Positions 23,160 through 32,345 are shown, counted from the stretch's first letter. The stretch is 64,000 bases of DNA from Streptomyces sp. NBC_00223 (GCF_036199905.1 NZ_CP108109.1:3767501-3831500); one strand, 5' to 3'. The notes: generated by a model from the sequence alone, not told the origin. Made by a program: numbers and translations.

Positions 23160-25490
23160 TTACTGGAGGCCGGTGTTGAGAGCCGTGAGCAGCGACCCGT
23201 TGGCCGTGTCCCCGGACATCTCCCAGATCATCGCGCCGAGCAGATGCTTGGACTTGATGTACGCCGCCTTCTTGCCGATGGACCAGGCGTCGTCGAAGGA
23301 CCACCACTGGCCGTTCGCTCCGGTGTAGCCGTAGGTGGAGACGGACTGCTCGTCGTGGTAGATGGTGAGGTTGGGCACGCTGGAGATGAGGTTGCTGTAC
23401 CCCCGGGTCCCCGCTTCCTCCGCGAACTGGCCCGGCGCGGCGCCGTTGGCGCTCTGCCACTCGCCGTGCGCACCGCCGTCGGCCACCTGTTGCCAGCCCC
23501 GGCCGTAGAACGGGAAGCCGATGGTGAGCTTGCGCGGGCTCACTCCGGCGTCGAGGTAGGCCTGCACGGCGCCGTCGATGCTGAAGTCGTTCGGGTACGG
23601 CGACTGGGCGTCGGGGTAGAGGTTGGACTGGTCGCCCGTGCGGTTGGGCTCCCAGGAGTTGTCGCTGCCCGAGCCGTGGAAGTCGTAGCCCTGGACGTTC
23701 TCGATGTCCAGGGACTTCGAGACCTGCGGCAGGTCCCACCCGGCGGCGATCTTGTTGGGGTCGCCGGGGGTGAAGGCGGTGAGCAGCTTGTGGTCGCCGC
23801 CGAGCGCGTCGAGCTGGGTGCGGAACTCGGCGAGCAGCGCGGTGAGGTTGGCCTTGTCCGACGTGCTCCAGTGGTTGCCGGGGTGGCCGTCGGGCGAGCC
23901 GGCCCACTCCCAGTCGATGTCGAAGCCGTCGAAGATGCCGGCGGCGACACCCGGGCCGCCCCCGCCCTCGTACGCGGGCAGGTTGCCCTTGATGTACATG
24001 TCGATGCAGGAGCTGACGAACTTCTTGCGGGAGGCGTCGGTGGCGGCCACGTTGGAGAAGTACTTGGAGTACGTCCAACCGCCCAGCGACATCACGACCT
24101 TGAGCTTCGGGTACTTGGCCTTCAGCTCCTTGAGCTGGTTGAAGTTGCCGCGCAGCTTGCCCCAGCCGTCGTCGGCCTGGCCGTTGACCGACTGGGAGGC
24201 GGGGAAGGCCCGGCCGTAGTCGGCCTCGGCGTCACCGGCGCCGTCGCCCTGGTTGGGGTCCTCCGGGTCCGCGGTGGTGCCCTTGGTCACGCCGTTGAGG
24301 CAGGTGAGGTTGACCGGGTCGATGTTGCCGAACGCGTAGTTGATGACGTCCAGCTTGGCCGCGGCGCCCGAGGTGTCGAGGTTCTTGACGAAGTACTGGC
24401 GGCCGTAGATGCCCCACTGCACGAAGTACCCCACCTTGGCGTAACCGCCGTCGGCCACCGGGTCCTTGGTGGTGACGGAGACCGCGTTACTGGCCGGCGA
24501 GGGGTTGTCGGCGAGGTCACGGGCCTTGACGGTGAAGGAGTAGGCGGTGGCGGGGGCCAGGCCGGAGACCGTGGTCGTACGGGTGTCGGCCGGGAGGGAC
24601 GTCACGAGCGCGGTGCCCCGGTAGACGTCGTAGGCGGCCACGCGGTTGTTGTCGGTGGCCGCGTCCCAGGAGAGCTGCACGGTGCTGGAAGTGACGGTGC
24701 CGGCCCGCAGATTGCCCGGCGCGGTCGGCGGGACGGTGTCGGTCGCCGGGTCGAAGGTCGTCGCGGTGACGGGGCCACTGGCCGGCCCGAGGTTGCCGCG
24801 GGTGTCCTTGGCCCGGACCGTGAACTGGTAGGACGTCGCCGGGGACAGGTCCTGGACGGTGGCCGAGGTGGTGGCGCTGGAGGTCACCACGCTGCCGCCG
24901 CGCAGCACGTCGTAGGAGGCGACGGGGAAGTCGCCCTTGGCGGCTGCGGTCCAGGACAGGGTCACCGTGTGGGCGGTGGCGTCGGCGACCGTGACTCCGG
25001 TGGGCGCGTTGGGCGGTACGGCGGGGCTGCCGTCGCACTTGTCGCCGTTGATCAGACAGCCGGTCGGCGCGGTCTGCGGGCCGGAGGCCTGGAAGGTGTA
25101 GCTGTACGGGTACGTGGACCCGTTCGCCGCGACCGTGGAGTTGTAGTAGGCGGGCGAGACGACGACGTGCGAGCCGCTGACCGTACTGGTGCCGTACATC
25201 TCGCTGGTGATCGTGACGCCGGCCGGGAGGTCGAACTCCAGGGTCCACCCGTTGACGGCGCTGGAGGTCCCGTTCTTGACGACGTAGGTGCCGGACCAGG
25301 ACGAGCCGCTGCCGGTGCTGCTGAACTGCGCGGTGAGCGGCCCGGCGGCCTGGGCGGCGTGGGCGCCCAGGCCGGTGAGACCGGCCAGCGCCATGGCGAT
25401 CGTCGCCAGTCCGGCGGCGAGCCGCTTGCGCACGTGGGCCAAGGACCGCGGGGGCCGGGGCGGTTGTGGGGATCTGAGTCCTCTGGACAC
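23160..25490 (-). CDS. Secreted family 18 chitinase with CBM2 and two FN3 domains
   Basis: A 776-residue extracellular enzyme that hydrolyses chitin. Layout: signal peptide (about 1-49, AHAAQAAG cleavage region), cellulose/chitin-binding CBM2 (51-145), two fibronectin III domains (about 165-250 and 258-345), and a GH18 catalytic barrel (350-776). The DxxDxDxE motif is intact (Asp521, Asp524, Asp526, acid/base Glu528, 'DGFDIDWEW'), as is the upstream 'VMSLGGWTYS' strand. AAGGAG lies four bases before the GTG at 25490. Two DasR-type dre-like sites lie upstream, so control by the GlcNAc-responsive regulator DasR is expected. Confidence 0.95.
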   Translation of the reverse strand: MSRGLRSPQPPRPPRSLAHVRKRLAAGLATIAMALAGLTGLGAHAAQAAGPLTAQFSSTGSGSSWSGTYVVKNGTSSAVNGWTLEFDLPAGVTITSEMYGTSTVSGSHVVVSPAYYNSTVAANGSTYPYSYTFQASGPQTAPTGCLINGDKCDGSPAVPPNAPTGVTVADATAHTVTLSWTAAAKGDFPVASYDVLRGGSVVTSSATTSATVQDLSPATSYQFTVRAKDTRGNLGPASGPVTATTFDPATDTVPPTAPGNLRAGTVTSSTVQLSWDAATDNNRVAAYDVYRGTALVTSLPADTRTTTVSGLAPATAYSFTVKARDLADNPSPASNAVSVTTKDPVADGGYAKVGYFVQWGIYGRQYFVKNLDTSGAAAKLDVINYAFGNIDPVNLTCLNGVTKGTTADPEDPNQGDGAGDAEADYGRAFPASQSVNGQADDGWGKLRGNFNQLKELKAKYPKLKVVMSLGGWTYSKYFSNVAATDASRKKFVSSCIDMYIKGNLPAYEGGGGPGVAAGIFDGFDIDWEWAGSPDGHPGNHWSTSDKANLTALLAEFRTQLDALGGDHKLLTAFTPGDPNKIAAGWDLPQVSKSLDIENVQGYDFHGSGSDNSWEPNRTGDQSNLYPDAQSPYPNDFSIDGAVQAYLDAGVSPRKLTIGFPFYGRGWQQVADGGAHGEWQSANGAAPGQFAEEAGTRGYSNLISSVPNLTIYHDEQSVSTYGYTGANGQWWSFDDAWSIGKKAAYIKSKHLLGAMIWEMSGDTANGSLLTALNTGLQ

Positions 25491-25653
25491 GTCTCTCCTT
25501 GATGTGGGGGGATGCCGACACGGCCCGTCGCCGGGCCGTGGATCGCAGAGGTGTGTCGTACTGCCCAGGGCACCGGACGCCTCTGCGCTGTCGTTTACCG
25601 CGCTCTCAGGACAGCGGAGAGCCCCCTTGCATGACAATGCACCTGTCAAAGAT

Positions 25654-25669
25654 TGGACTATACCAATTC
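25654..25669. promoter_or_regulatory. dre-like DasR operator
   Basis: ATTGGACTATACCAAT matches the DasR consensus A(C/T)TGGTCTAGACCA(G/A)T at 14 of 16 positions and keeps the symmetric arms ATTGG/CCAAT. It lies about 165 bases upstream of the chitinase start, as in known streptomycete chitinase promoters. Confidence 0.7.
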
Positions 25670-25709
25670 GCTTGGAGCGGCCGACTCCGACGGCGTTGCC
25701 GCTGCTAGA

Positions 25710-25725
25710 AGAGGACTAGACCAAT
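25710..25725. promoter_or_regulatory. Second, weaker dre-like site
   Basis: AGAGGACTAGACCAAT matches the DasR consensus at 13 of 16 positions, with a good right half (CTAGACCAAT) and a poor left half. It is 56 bases from the first site. Confidence 0.45.
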
Positions 25726-26101
25726 TTCGGGAATTTTACCTTCCCGTGATCCCGCCGACCCCGTCAAGGCGAGCCGCCGCACCCGCGTACGTACGGCCTC
25801 GCCCACCACTCGCCGCCCGCCACCCGCCACCCGCCACCCGCCACCCACGGAACGGATCACCGCACCCGGTCGAGCTTGTCGATCCGGGCCTTCACCATGC
25901 GCCGCGGCGGGGGGGTCGGGGAGTCGACGGATCGGAGGCGCGGACGGAGGGGGCTACGTCGGCGTGTTCGGGCTGGAGCTTCCGCCCGTGGGGCGGGGCG
26001 GGAATCGCCCGTGGCGTACGGGCGGAATCGTCATGGGTGCGTCGTCGGCCGTCACCGACGGCCGACGCGCGCGAACCGGGACGCCCGCGTGAACGGCGCC
26101 G
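25726..26101. other. Intergenic, with a heptamer repeat at 25816-25847
   Basis: No gene seen. A tandem run of about four CCGCCAC heptamers occurs at 25816-25847, simple-sequence DNA with no evident role. Confidence 0.4.
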
Positions 26102-27097
26102 CTACTCAGGGGGTTTGTGCGCGAACACCCAACGGTTGCCCGCCAGCGCGTCGTTCGGCTCCGGCAGCGGGCCCCGGCCGTGCCGGCGGCTGAAGTCGAA
26201 GGGCGAGTGGACCGACGCGGTCCAGCCCCTGTCCCTCAGTTCACCGGCCGAGTCGGGCCGCGGTTCCCCGTCGAACAGCGCGAGCAGATCGACGCCGATC
26301 TGCTCCCTCGCGGCGGCGTAGACCGGATTGGTGTGGGCCCCCGGTGTGTTCCAGCCGAGCTTGATCTCGAACGCCATGGCGGTGCCGCCACCGCTCAACC
26401 GGTCGACCGTGGCGATGAGTTGCCGCTCGGCGACATGCGGAAGGTAGAGCAGCAGCCCCTCGGCCAGCCAGGCGGTCGGAACGGCCGGGTCGAAGCCGGC
26501 GTCGGTGAGCGCCCCGACCCAGTCGTCGCGCAGATCGGCCGCGATCGGTACGCGTAACGCCTTCGGGACGGCGCCCAACCCGCCCAGCACATCGCGCTTG
26601 AACGCCATGACGTCCGGCGTGTCGACCTCGAAGACCGCGCAGTCCCGCGGCCAGTCGAGCCGGAACGCCCTCGTGTCCAACCCCGCCCCGAGCAGCACCA
26701 CTTGGCGGATGCCCTCGCCGACCGACCGGAGGAGGAAGTCGTCCAGGACCCTGGTCCGCAGACCGAAGTAACGGCCCAGCCGTCCCCACAGCGGATTCCC
26801 GTCCCCGTCCGGCACGTCCTCGGGACGGACCGGCCAGTCGGCGGACGCCCGCGCGGCGCGTACGAAGTGCTCCGCGTAGACGTCCCGTGCCAGGGCGTCG
26901 GGGCGGTGGGCCTCGATGGCCCGCGCCGCGGCGACCATGAGCGCGGTCCTGCCGACACCGGCCGCCACACCCGAGTCGACGCCCACGGCGCCGGCGTCGA
27001 CGCCCACCGCGCGCCCGCCGGGCTCCGGGTCCGCGACTGTGCCGCCCGCGTCGTCGCCGCCCGCCGCACCGGAGTTCAGACGCGCTGTGCCGACCAT
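26102..27097 (-). CDS. SAM-dependent methyltransferase, leucine-carboxyl-MT-like family
   Basis: A 331-residue protein of the class I methyltransferase family often annotated as TIGR00027/PPM1-like. It shows 'GRTALMVAAARAIEAHRPDA' near the N-terminus, the SAM motif 'QVVLLGAGLDTRAFRLDWP', the acidic 'AVFEVDTPDVMAFKRDVL' and 'AWLAEGLLLYLPH'. The first 40 residues are Gly/Ala-rich and may be disordered. GAGGAGG sits just before the ATG at 27097, inside the end of the isochorismatase gene (22-base overlap). It is the last gene of a three-gene operon. These enzymes usually O-methylate carboxylates of secondary metabolites. The substrate is unknown. Confidence 0.88.
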   Translation of the reverse strand: MVGTARLNSGAAGGDDAGGTVADPEPGGRAVGVDAGAVGVDSGVAAGVGRTALMVAAARAIEAHRPDALARDVYAEHFVRAARASADWPVRPEDVPDGDGNPLWGRLGRYFGLRTRVLDDFLLRSVGEGIRQVVLLGAGLDTRAFRLDWPRDCAVFEVDTPDVMAFKRDVLGGLGAVPKALRVPIAADLRDDWVGALTDAGFDPAVPTAWLAEGLLLYLPHVAERQLIATVDRLSGGGTAMAFEIKLGWNTPGAHTNPVYAAAREQIGVDLLALFDGEPRPDSAGELRDRGWTASVHSPFDFSRRHGRGPLPEPNDALAGNRWVFAHKPPE

Positions 27098-27708
27098 GTC
27101 GCCTCCTCCTCGGTGAGCCGCGACCACAAGGCCGACCGGTCGTGGGTCGTCGTACGGGCGCCGTACACACGGGTCATGTATCCAAGAATCTCCGCGTCCG
27201 GCAGGTGCAAACTCGTCGTGCAGTCCGTCAGCACCGTCACATGGAAGCCCTTCTGGAACGCGGTGCGCGCGGTCGAGTCCACACAGACGTCGGTGAACAG
27301 GCCGACGAACACCAGATGCCCGATGCCGCGCCGGACGAGATGCTCCTCGAACCCGTCGCTGAGGAAGGCGTCGAAGCAGGCCCGTTTGGTGAAGACCGCC
27401 TCGTCCGGCGCGGGCGCCACCTTGTGGAACTCGGCGCCCCACGTCCCCTCGCGGCACTTCGGCTCCTTGCCCAGGACGAGGTCCCGGCGCCGCCAGCTCG
27501 GCCCCTGGTGCTCGGTGTCCCCGGTGAACCGGACGAAGACGACCTCCGTACCGAGGTCCCGCGCCGCCTCGACGGCCCGCGCGGCGTTCGTCGTCACCGC
27601 GTCCAGCCGCGCGGGGTCGCCGCGGTACCGGGCGAGGGCCACCGGGCTCGCGCAGAAGTCGTTCTGCACGTCGACGACGACCAGCGCCGTCCCCTCCCGG
27701 GCGGTCAT
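27076..27708 (-). CDS. Isochorismatase-family cysteine hydrolase
   Basis: A 210-residue hydrolase of the isochorismatase fold. The catalytic triad is visible: Asp in 'LVVVDVQNDFC', Lys in 'EAVFTKRACFDAF' and the nucleophile Cys in 'VFVGLFTDVCVDSTARTAF'. The family includes isochorismatases, nicotinamidases and N-carbamoyl hydrolases; a free-standing copy with this Cys is more often an amidase or ureide-type hydrolase. Coupled by ATGA to the dehydrogenase upstream and overlapping the methyltransferase downstream. True substrate unknown. Confidence 0.88.
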   Translation of the reverse strand: MTAREGTALVVVDVQNDFCASPVALARYRGDPARLDAVTTNAARAVEAARDLGTEVVFVRFTGDTEHQGPSWRRRDLVLGKEPKCREGTWGAEFHKVAPAPDEAVFTKRACFDAFLSDGFEEHLVRRGIGHLVFVGLFTDVCVDSTARTAFQKGFHVTVLTDCTTSLHLPDAEILGYMTRVYGARTTTHDRSALWSRLTEEEATWSAQRV

Positions 27709-28832
27709 GAGCCGGTGGCCAGCGGAGATCCGGCCACGGTCAGCCCGCCGTCGCCCCGGGGCCCCGGCACCTCGTCCCTCAGCGGCTCCAGCGCGTCGAG
27801 AATCGCGTCCACCACCTCCGTGGTCGAGTGCCGCCCGCCGAGGTCCGGCGTGGCGATGCCCCTGTCCACGACGGCCTCCAGCGCCCGTTCCACCACGCGC
27901 ACCGCGCCCGCGCAGCCCGCGTGCCGCTCCGCGATCGCCGCCGCGGCCCGTACGGTCGCCACCGGATTGACCGTGTCCCGCCCCGCGAGGTCGTCGGCCG
28001 AACCGTGCACGGTCTGGTACTCGACCAGCCCGGCCACGTCCGGGTGAAGATGGACATTCTCCGTGCAGCGGTTCTCCTGCCGCTCGGAGCCGAAACGGTC
28101 GAGCAGGACCACATGCATGATGTCGGCCCACTCGTTTCCGGCGATGATCAGCGTGCGGGCCGAAGGGCCGTACTCGATCAGATTGCGGTTCACCGTGTCC
28201 GGCTGGAAGAGCTTGATCTCCACCCCGTGCCGCGCGGAGATCTCCGCCACCCAGTCGTCGAGAGCGCGGTCCAGCAAATGGAATTTGTAGGCCATGACGA
28301 TCTGGTCGATCCGGCCGTCCGGCCATTCCCGCCCGGCCCGTTCCAGGGCGAACGCGATGACCTTCTCGGTGATCTCCCGGCTGAAGGTCGTCGTACGGGT
28401 GACCAGGCCAGGGGAATGCTCGTTCTCACCGGTGTAGAAGCCCTGGGCCTCGTCCCTGACCAGCAGCAGCGAGGTGTCCCCGGCGGCGATGACGTCCACC
28501 TTCACCGCCTGCAACCGCTGCCGTACGAGGTACAGCGACTGGGCGTTGATCGCCGTGCGGAAGATCGCCGTGGTGCCGAGGTCCGCCCGGGTCCGGCAGA
28601 AGCGCTCGTAGTGCTCGGCGTCCTCCCGCGTCAGCTCGCGGACCCGCTCGATCCCGCTCTCGGCCTTCAGCGACACATACGAGTGATAGGTCCGCGGCGA
28701 CCGCACGACGTCGATTCCGACCGAATACAGCCGGCCGATTCCGTCCAGGACCCTTTCGAAGACGGCCGCGAGTTCCGCTCCCGTTCCCCGTCCCACAGCA
28801 AGTCCGATGGCAGGGTTCACCATGCTGCTCAC
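27705..28832 (-). CDS. Isocitrate/isopropylmalate dehydrogenase-like protein
   Basis: A 375-residue beta-decarboxylating dehydrogenase homologue. 'TENVHLHPDVAGLVEY' resembles the family's substrate/cofactor loop, 'TVHGSADDLAGRDTVNPVAT' is the NAD-binding signature, and 'DRALDDWVAEISARH' precedes it. It is more diverged from leuB and icd than those are from each other, so a specialised metabolic role is likely. GAGGTGAT (28833-28840) is an extended Shine-Dalgarno; either the GTG at 28832 or the ATG at 28823 could be the start. First gene of an operon with the isochorismatase and methyltransferase. Confidence 0.8.
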   Translation of the reverse strand: MSSMVNPAIGLAVGRGTGAELAAVFERVLDGIGRLYSVGIDVVRSPRTYHSYVSLKAESGIERVRELTREDAEHYERFCRTRADLGTTAIFRTAINAQSLYLVRQRLQAVKVDVIAAGDTSLLLVRDEAQGFYTGENEHSPGLVTRTTTFSREITEKVIAFALERAGREWPDGRIDQIVMAYKFHLLDRALDDWVAEISARHGVEIKLFQPDTVNRNLIEYGPSARTLIIAGNEWADIMHVVLLDRFGSERQENRCTENVHLHPDVAGLVEYQTVHGSADDLAGRDTVNPVATVRAAAAIAERHAGCAGAVRVVERALEAVVDRGIATPDLGGRHSTTEVVDAILDALEPLRDEVPGPRGDGGLTVAGSPLATGS

Positions 28833-29121
28833 ATCACCTCAGTCCCCAGAGACGCGTCATTCTTCTTCCGGTCGTCGTCGCTCACGGGTTTGCGCGGAGG
28901 AAATTCAGGAATGCCCGAATATCGCCCTTCCCGTCCGGTCGCACACCGGAGCGCGGCGATTCCCTCACTATCCGGCCGACGGCCGACACGCTTATGGGGA
29001 AGCCGGTCCGGTTCACCCGAAGGGGTGAATTCCAGATATCCGCGCATAAGACGCGGCCGCGCGGTTCCGGACGCGTACACGGTGAGCCGCGAAAAAGCGG
29101 CCGGGCGGGCCGCCGGACGCG

Positions 29122-29613
29122 CTACGAGTGGCTGGGCAACGGGGCTCCGGCGCGCATGGGAATGCCGCGGAAGGTCTGGACGATGATCAGCAGGGCGCCG
29201 AGCGTCACGCACTGATCGGCCAGATTGAAGGTCCCGGAGTCGCCGATCCGGATGAAGTCCAGGACGGCACCGCGGCCGAAGCCGGGGGTACGGAAGATGC
29301 GGTCGGCGAGGTTGCCGCCCGCGCCCGCGAAGAGCAGGCCGAGCCCGACGGCCCAGCCGGGGGAACGTACGGCGGGCGCCACGCGGGCGATGAAGACGAG
29401 CACCGCGCACGCCAGGAGTGTGAAGACCAGGGTGGCGCGGGGCGCGAACGAGCCGGCCGCGCCCGAGTTGCGGAAGGCCGCGAAGGTCACCGCGCCGCCG
29501 AACGCGTGCGTGGGTTCCCGGCCCTCGACGACGACCGCGGCGATCGCCTTCGTGCTCTGGTCCACCGCGAGCCCGATGGCCGCCGTCACCCACAGCAGAT
29601 ACGTCCGCCGCAC
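29122..29613 (-). CDS. lspA: Lipoprotein signal peptidase II
   Basis: A 163-residue membrane aspartic protease that removes signal peptides from prolipoproteins. It has four hydrophobic segments and both catalytic Asp motifs: 'AGGNLADRIFR' and 'TFNLADQCVTLG'. 'AVDQSTKAIA' at the N-terminus is also typical. GGGAGG six bases before the GTG at 29613 sets the start. Streptomycetes can carry more than one lspA; this copy lies next to a lipoprotein gene rather than in the usual ileS/rluD context, so it may be a second, accessory one. Confidence 0.9.
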   Translation of the reverse strand: MRRTYLLWVTAAIGLAVDQSTKAIAAVVVEGREPTHAFGGAVTFAAFRNSGAAGSFAPRATLVFTLLACAVLVFIARVAPAVRSPGWAVGLGLLFAGAGGNLADRIFRTPGFGRGAVLDFIRIGDSGTFNLADQCVTLGALLIIVQTFRGIPMRAGAPLPSHS

Positions 29614-29814
29614 CGCACACCTCCCGGTCCCCTGCCCCGCCTTCCACCGAGCGTACGCGCCGCCCGCCGACGGCCAAGGGGGCGTACCGCCGAGGAGACC
29701 CGGATCACCCGGCGCGACGGCGGGGGTACGGCGGGGGACGTACGGCGGGAGGCGCCGGGGACGTACGGCCGGGGGTACACCGGGAGGTACTGCGGCAGCG
29801 GACGTACGGCGGAC

Positions 29815-29956
29815 GGCGGGGCGGACGGCATGGCGGCCGTCCGCCGAGACGGCGGGGCGGACGGCATGGCGGCCGTCCGCCGAGACGGCGGGGCGGACGG
29901 CATGGCGGCCGTCCGCCGAGACGGCGGGGCGGACGGCATGGCGGCCGTCCGCCGAA
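29815..29956. repeat. Four-copy 36-bp tandem repeat with internal hairpins
   Basis: A 36-bp unit is repeated four times (starts 29815, 29851, 29887, 29923), the first three identical and the last losing identity after 29956. Each unit contains CGGACGGC-6 bases-GCCGTCCG, an 8-bp inverted repeat, so transcripts can form four identical hairpins in a row. The region lies between lspA and a lipoprotein gene, both on the minus strand. Upstream (29700-29810) is a looser GTACGGC-rich stretch. Confidence 0.85.
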
Positions 29957-30000
29957 AGGGTCAGCGGGGGTCGGCGGGGGTCAGCGCGGGTCGCCGGAGG

Positions 30001-30567
30001 TCAGTAGCCCCCGCCGCCGGACGACGGCTTCTGCGACGACTTCGAGGTGATCGCCTTGCCGTTGCCGCCCAGGACGTACCACTTGGCGCCGAAGTTGTTG
30101 AGCCCCTGGCCGTTGGTGTCACCGGCCTTCTTGTCGCCGGCGAAGCGGTAGAGCGGGTGGCCCTTGTACGTCACCTGCTTGGTGCCGCCCGAGCGGTTGG
30201 TGGTCGAGAGCAGCTTGCTCTGGACCCCGGAGCCCGCGGTCGGCTTCCCCTTGACGGTCAGCGGCGGCCACGCCTGGGCGCAGGCACCCGTGCAGGTCGA
30301 CTTGCTGGTCTTGTCGGCCTCGAAGAGATAGAGGGTCAGGCCCTTGGCGTTGACGAGGATCTTGCCCAGCGACTCCGACTTCGTGGAGACCGTCGCCGTG
30401 GTGGAGCTCGCCACGGCTTCGGGCGCGTACGCGTCGCTGGAGGACTTCGGGGCGGCGGCGGCCCCGGTGCTGGACGAGCTGTTGGTGGTGCCGGTGGAAC
30501 AGGCGGTCGCCGCGACCGCGACGAGTACGCTTCCGGCGACGGCGGCGAAAGTTCTGACGTGCCTCAC
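30001..30567 (-). CDS. Secreted lipoprotein of the SCO0930/PF03640 type
   Basis: A 188-residue lipoprotein with a signal peptide ending at 'VAVAATAC' (lipid-modified Cys). The mature part is a Ser/Thr/Ala-rich linker plus two copies of the secreted repeat of unknown function (PF03640): 'LVNAKGLTLYLFEADK' with the Cys pair 'CTGACAQAWPPL', and 'VTYKGHPLYRFAGDK' ending 'GAKWYVLGGNG'. The tail is Ser/Gly-rich. Its nearest downstream neighbour is lspA, whose product would process it. Function unknown; suspected cell-envelope or electron-transfer role in the family. Confidence 0.88.
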   Translation of the reverse strand: MRHVRTFAAVAGSVLVAVAATACSTGTTNSSSSTGAAAAPKSSSDAYAPEAVASSTTATVSTKSESLGKILVNAKGLTLYLFEADKTSKSTCTGACAQAWPPLTVKGKPTAGSGVQSKLLSTTNRSGGTKQVTYKGHPLYRFAGDKKAGDTNGQGLNNFGAKWYVLGGNGKAITSKSSQKPSSGGGGY

Positions 30568-30872
30568 GAGGACTCCTCTGATCCGTCCGCCCTGGACGGG
30601 CAGCCGACGGCCCGCGCTGATCGGGGCCGCCCGTCCCCACTACACAACGGCGTCCACGGTCCGGCCACGCGGCAGAGCCGTCCGGGGAGCGGCCCGGGGA
30701 GCGGCCTGGGCGCGAAAATCACCGGGCACAGCCGATCTCCGCCGCGTCCGGAGCCACCCCTTCCCGCCACGCCGAGCAGACCGAGGAAGATAGAGGTACG
30801 TTTTATAGAAGTACGCTTCTCTATTCTCCCGAACCGCTCAAGGACCGGCGGCCCACCGCGAAGGATGTGTCC
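30568..30872. promoter_or_regulatory. Divergent promoter region with an AGAAG-TACG-CTTCT palindrome
   Basis: This 305-base gap between the lipoprotein and the AAA ATPase gene becomes AT-richer at 30785-30825. AGAAG-TACG-CTTCT (30807-30820) is an inverted repeat that fits an operator for the ATPase gene. The rest holds no gene. Confidence 0.45.
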
Positions 30873-32345
30873 GTGCTCAAACCCGCCGAGATGTTCGACC
30901 GTGACTACGAGTGGTCCGCTCTGACCCGATTCATCAGCGACCCCCAGCCCGGGGCCACCCTCGGTGTGGTCTCCGGGCGGCGACGCCAGGGCAAGACCTT
31001 CCTGCTCGACGCCGCATGCCGCGCGGCCGGAGGTTTCTACTTCGGGGCCACCGAGGCAGCCGACACCGAGTCGCTCCGACGTCTGAGCACGATGCTCACC
31101 GCACACGTCCGGCCGCCCAGCCCCTTCCACTTCGCCGACTGGGCGGAAGCGATCGACGCCCTACTGGCGCTCGGCGCCGAACGGCCGGTGCCGGTGGTGA
31201 TCGACGAGTTCCCGTACCTCGCCAAGGCCAACCCGGAACTCCCCTCGATCATCCAGGAGGCATTCCGGCCGCTGCGCGAAGAGCGCACCGCGTCCCGTGC
31301 CCGGCTGCTGCTGTGCGGTTCGGCTCTCTCCTTCATGGGCAAGCTGCTGTCGGGCAACGCGCCTCTGCGGGGACGGGCGGGGCTCGAACTGCTCGTACGG
31401 CCCCTGGACTACCGCCTCGCCGCGCGGTTCTGGGACATCACCGATCCGCAGCTGGCCATGCGGGTCAACGCGATCGTCGGCGGCACCCCCGCCTACCGCC
31501 GTGAATTCGCCCGCGGGGACTCCCCCAGCGGCCCGGAGGACTTCGACGACTGGGTCGTGCGCACGGTTCTCAACCCCGAGACGCCGCTCTTCCGCGAGGC
31601 CCGCTATCTGCTCGCCGAAGAGCCGGATCTACGGGACACGGCGCTGTACCTGAGCGTCCTGGCCGCTGTCGCGGATGGCAACAGGACCCGGGGCGGTATG
31701 GCCGGCTATCTGGAGCGCAAGGCAACGGATGTCGCCCACCCCATCAACGTCCTTGAAGACGCCGGGCTGTTGCACCGGGATGCCGACGTCTTCCGCGAGA
31801 ACCGGCCCACGTACCGCATCGCCGAACCGCTGATCGGTTTTTACCACGCCGTCATGCGGCCGGTGTGGGACCAGTTGGAGCGGCCGGGAAGCGCGGCGCG
31901 GGTGTGGCAGGCCAGCCGACGCCGCTACGTCAGCAATGTCCTCGGTCCGCACTTCGAACAGGTCTGCCGCGACTGGGCCCTGCATCACGCCGACCCCGAC
32001 CTCTTCGGCGGGCTGCCCGCCCGTGTCGGGCACGGCGCGGTCCACGACTCCGGCACCCATGTCGGACACGAGATCGACGTGGCCGTCGTCGGCATCGCCG
32101 ACGGTGGAAAGCCGCCCCTGCTGGCCATCGGCGAGGCCAAGTGGAACGACACGATGGGAATCGCCCATATCGAGCGGCTCCAGCACATCCGTACGCTCAT
32201 CGCCCGGACCGGGCGCTACGACACCACGCGCACGCAACTCCTCTGCTTCAGCGGGGCCGGTTTCAACGGCAAGGCGCGGACGGCCGCAGAAACCGCCCCT
32301 GACCTTCACCTCATCGATCTCACGACGCTCTACGGGCAGATGTGA
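30873..32345 (+). CDS. AAA ATPase fused to a PD-(D/E)xK nuclease-like domain (DUF234 type)
   Basis: A 490-residue protein of the 'archaeal-type ATPase' family. Walker A is 'GRRRQGKT' (residues 35-42) and Walker B is 'VPVVIDEFPYL'. A winged-helix region follows at about 260-320. The C-terminus (about 390-415) carries a nuclease-like signature, 'HEIDVAVV' then 'LLAIGEAKW' (D...ExK), as in DUF234. AAGGA seven bases before the GTG at 30873 sets the start. Such proteins are mobile and patchily distributed; nucleic-acid or defence roles have been proposed, none proven. Coupled to a 60-residue gene. Confidence 0.85.
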   Translation: MLKPAEMFDRDYEWSALTRFISDPQPGATLGVVSGRRRQGKTFLLDAACRAAGGFYFGATEAADTESLRRLSTMLTAHVRPPSPFHFADWAEAIDALLALGAERPVPVVIDEFPYLAKANPELPSIIQEAFRPLREERTASRARLLLCGSALSFMGKLLSGNAPLRGRAGLELLVRPLDYRLAARFWDITDPQLAMRVNAIVGGTPAYRREFARGDSPSGPEDFDDWVVRTVLNPETPLFREARYLLAEEPDLRDTALYLSVLAAVADGNRTRGGMAGYLERKATDVAHPINVLEDAGLLHRDADVFRENRPTYRIAEPLIGFYHAVMRPVWDQLERPGSAARVWQASRRRYVSNVLGPHFEQVCRDWALHHADPDLFGGLPARVGHGAVHDSGTHVGHEIDVAVVGIADGGKPPLLAIGEAKWNDTMGIAHIERLQHIRTLIARTGRYDTTRTQLLCFSGAGFNGKARTAAETAPDLHLIDLTTLYGQM

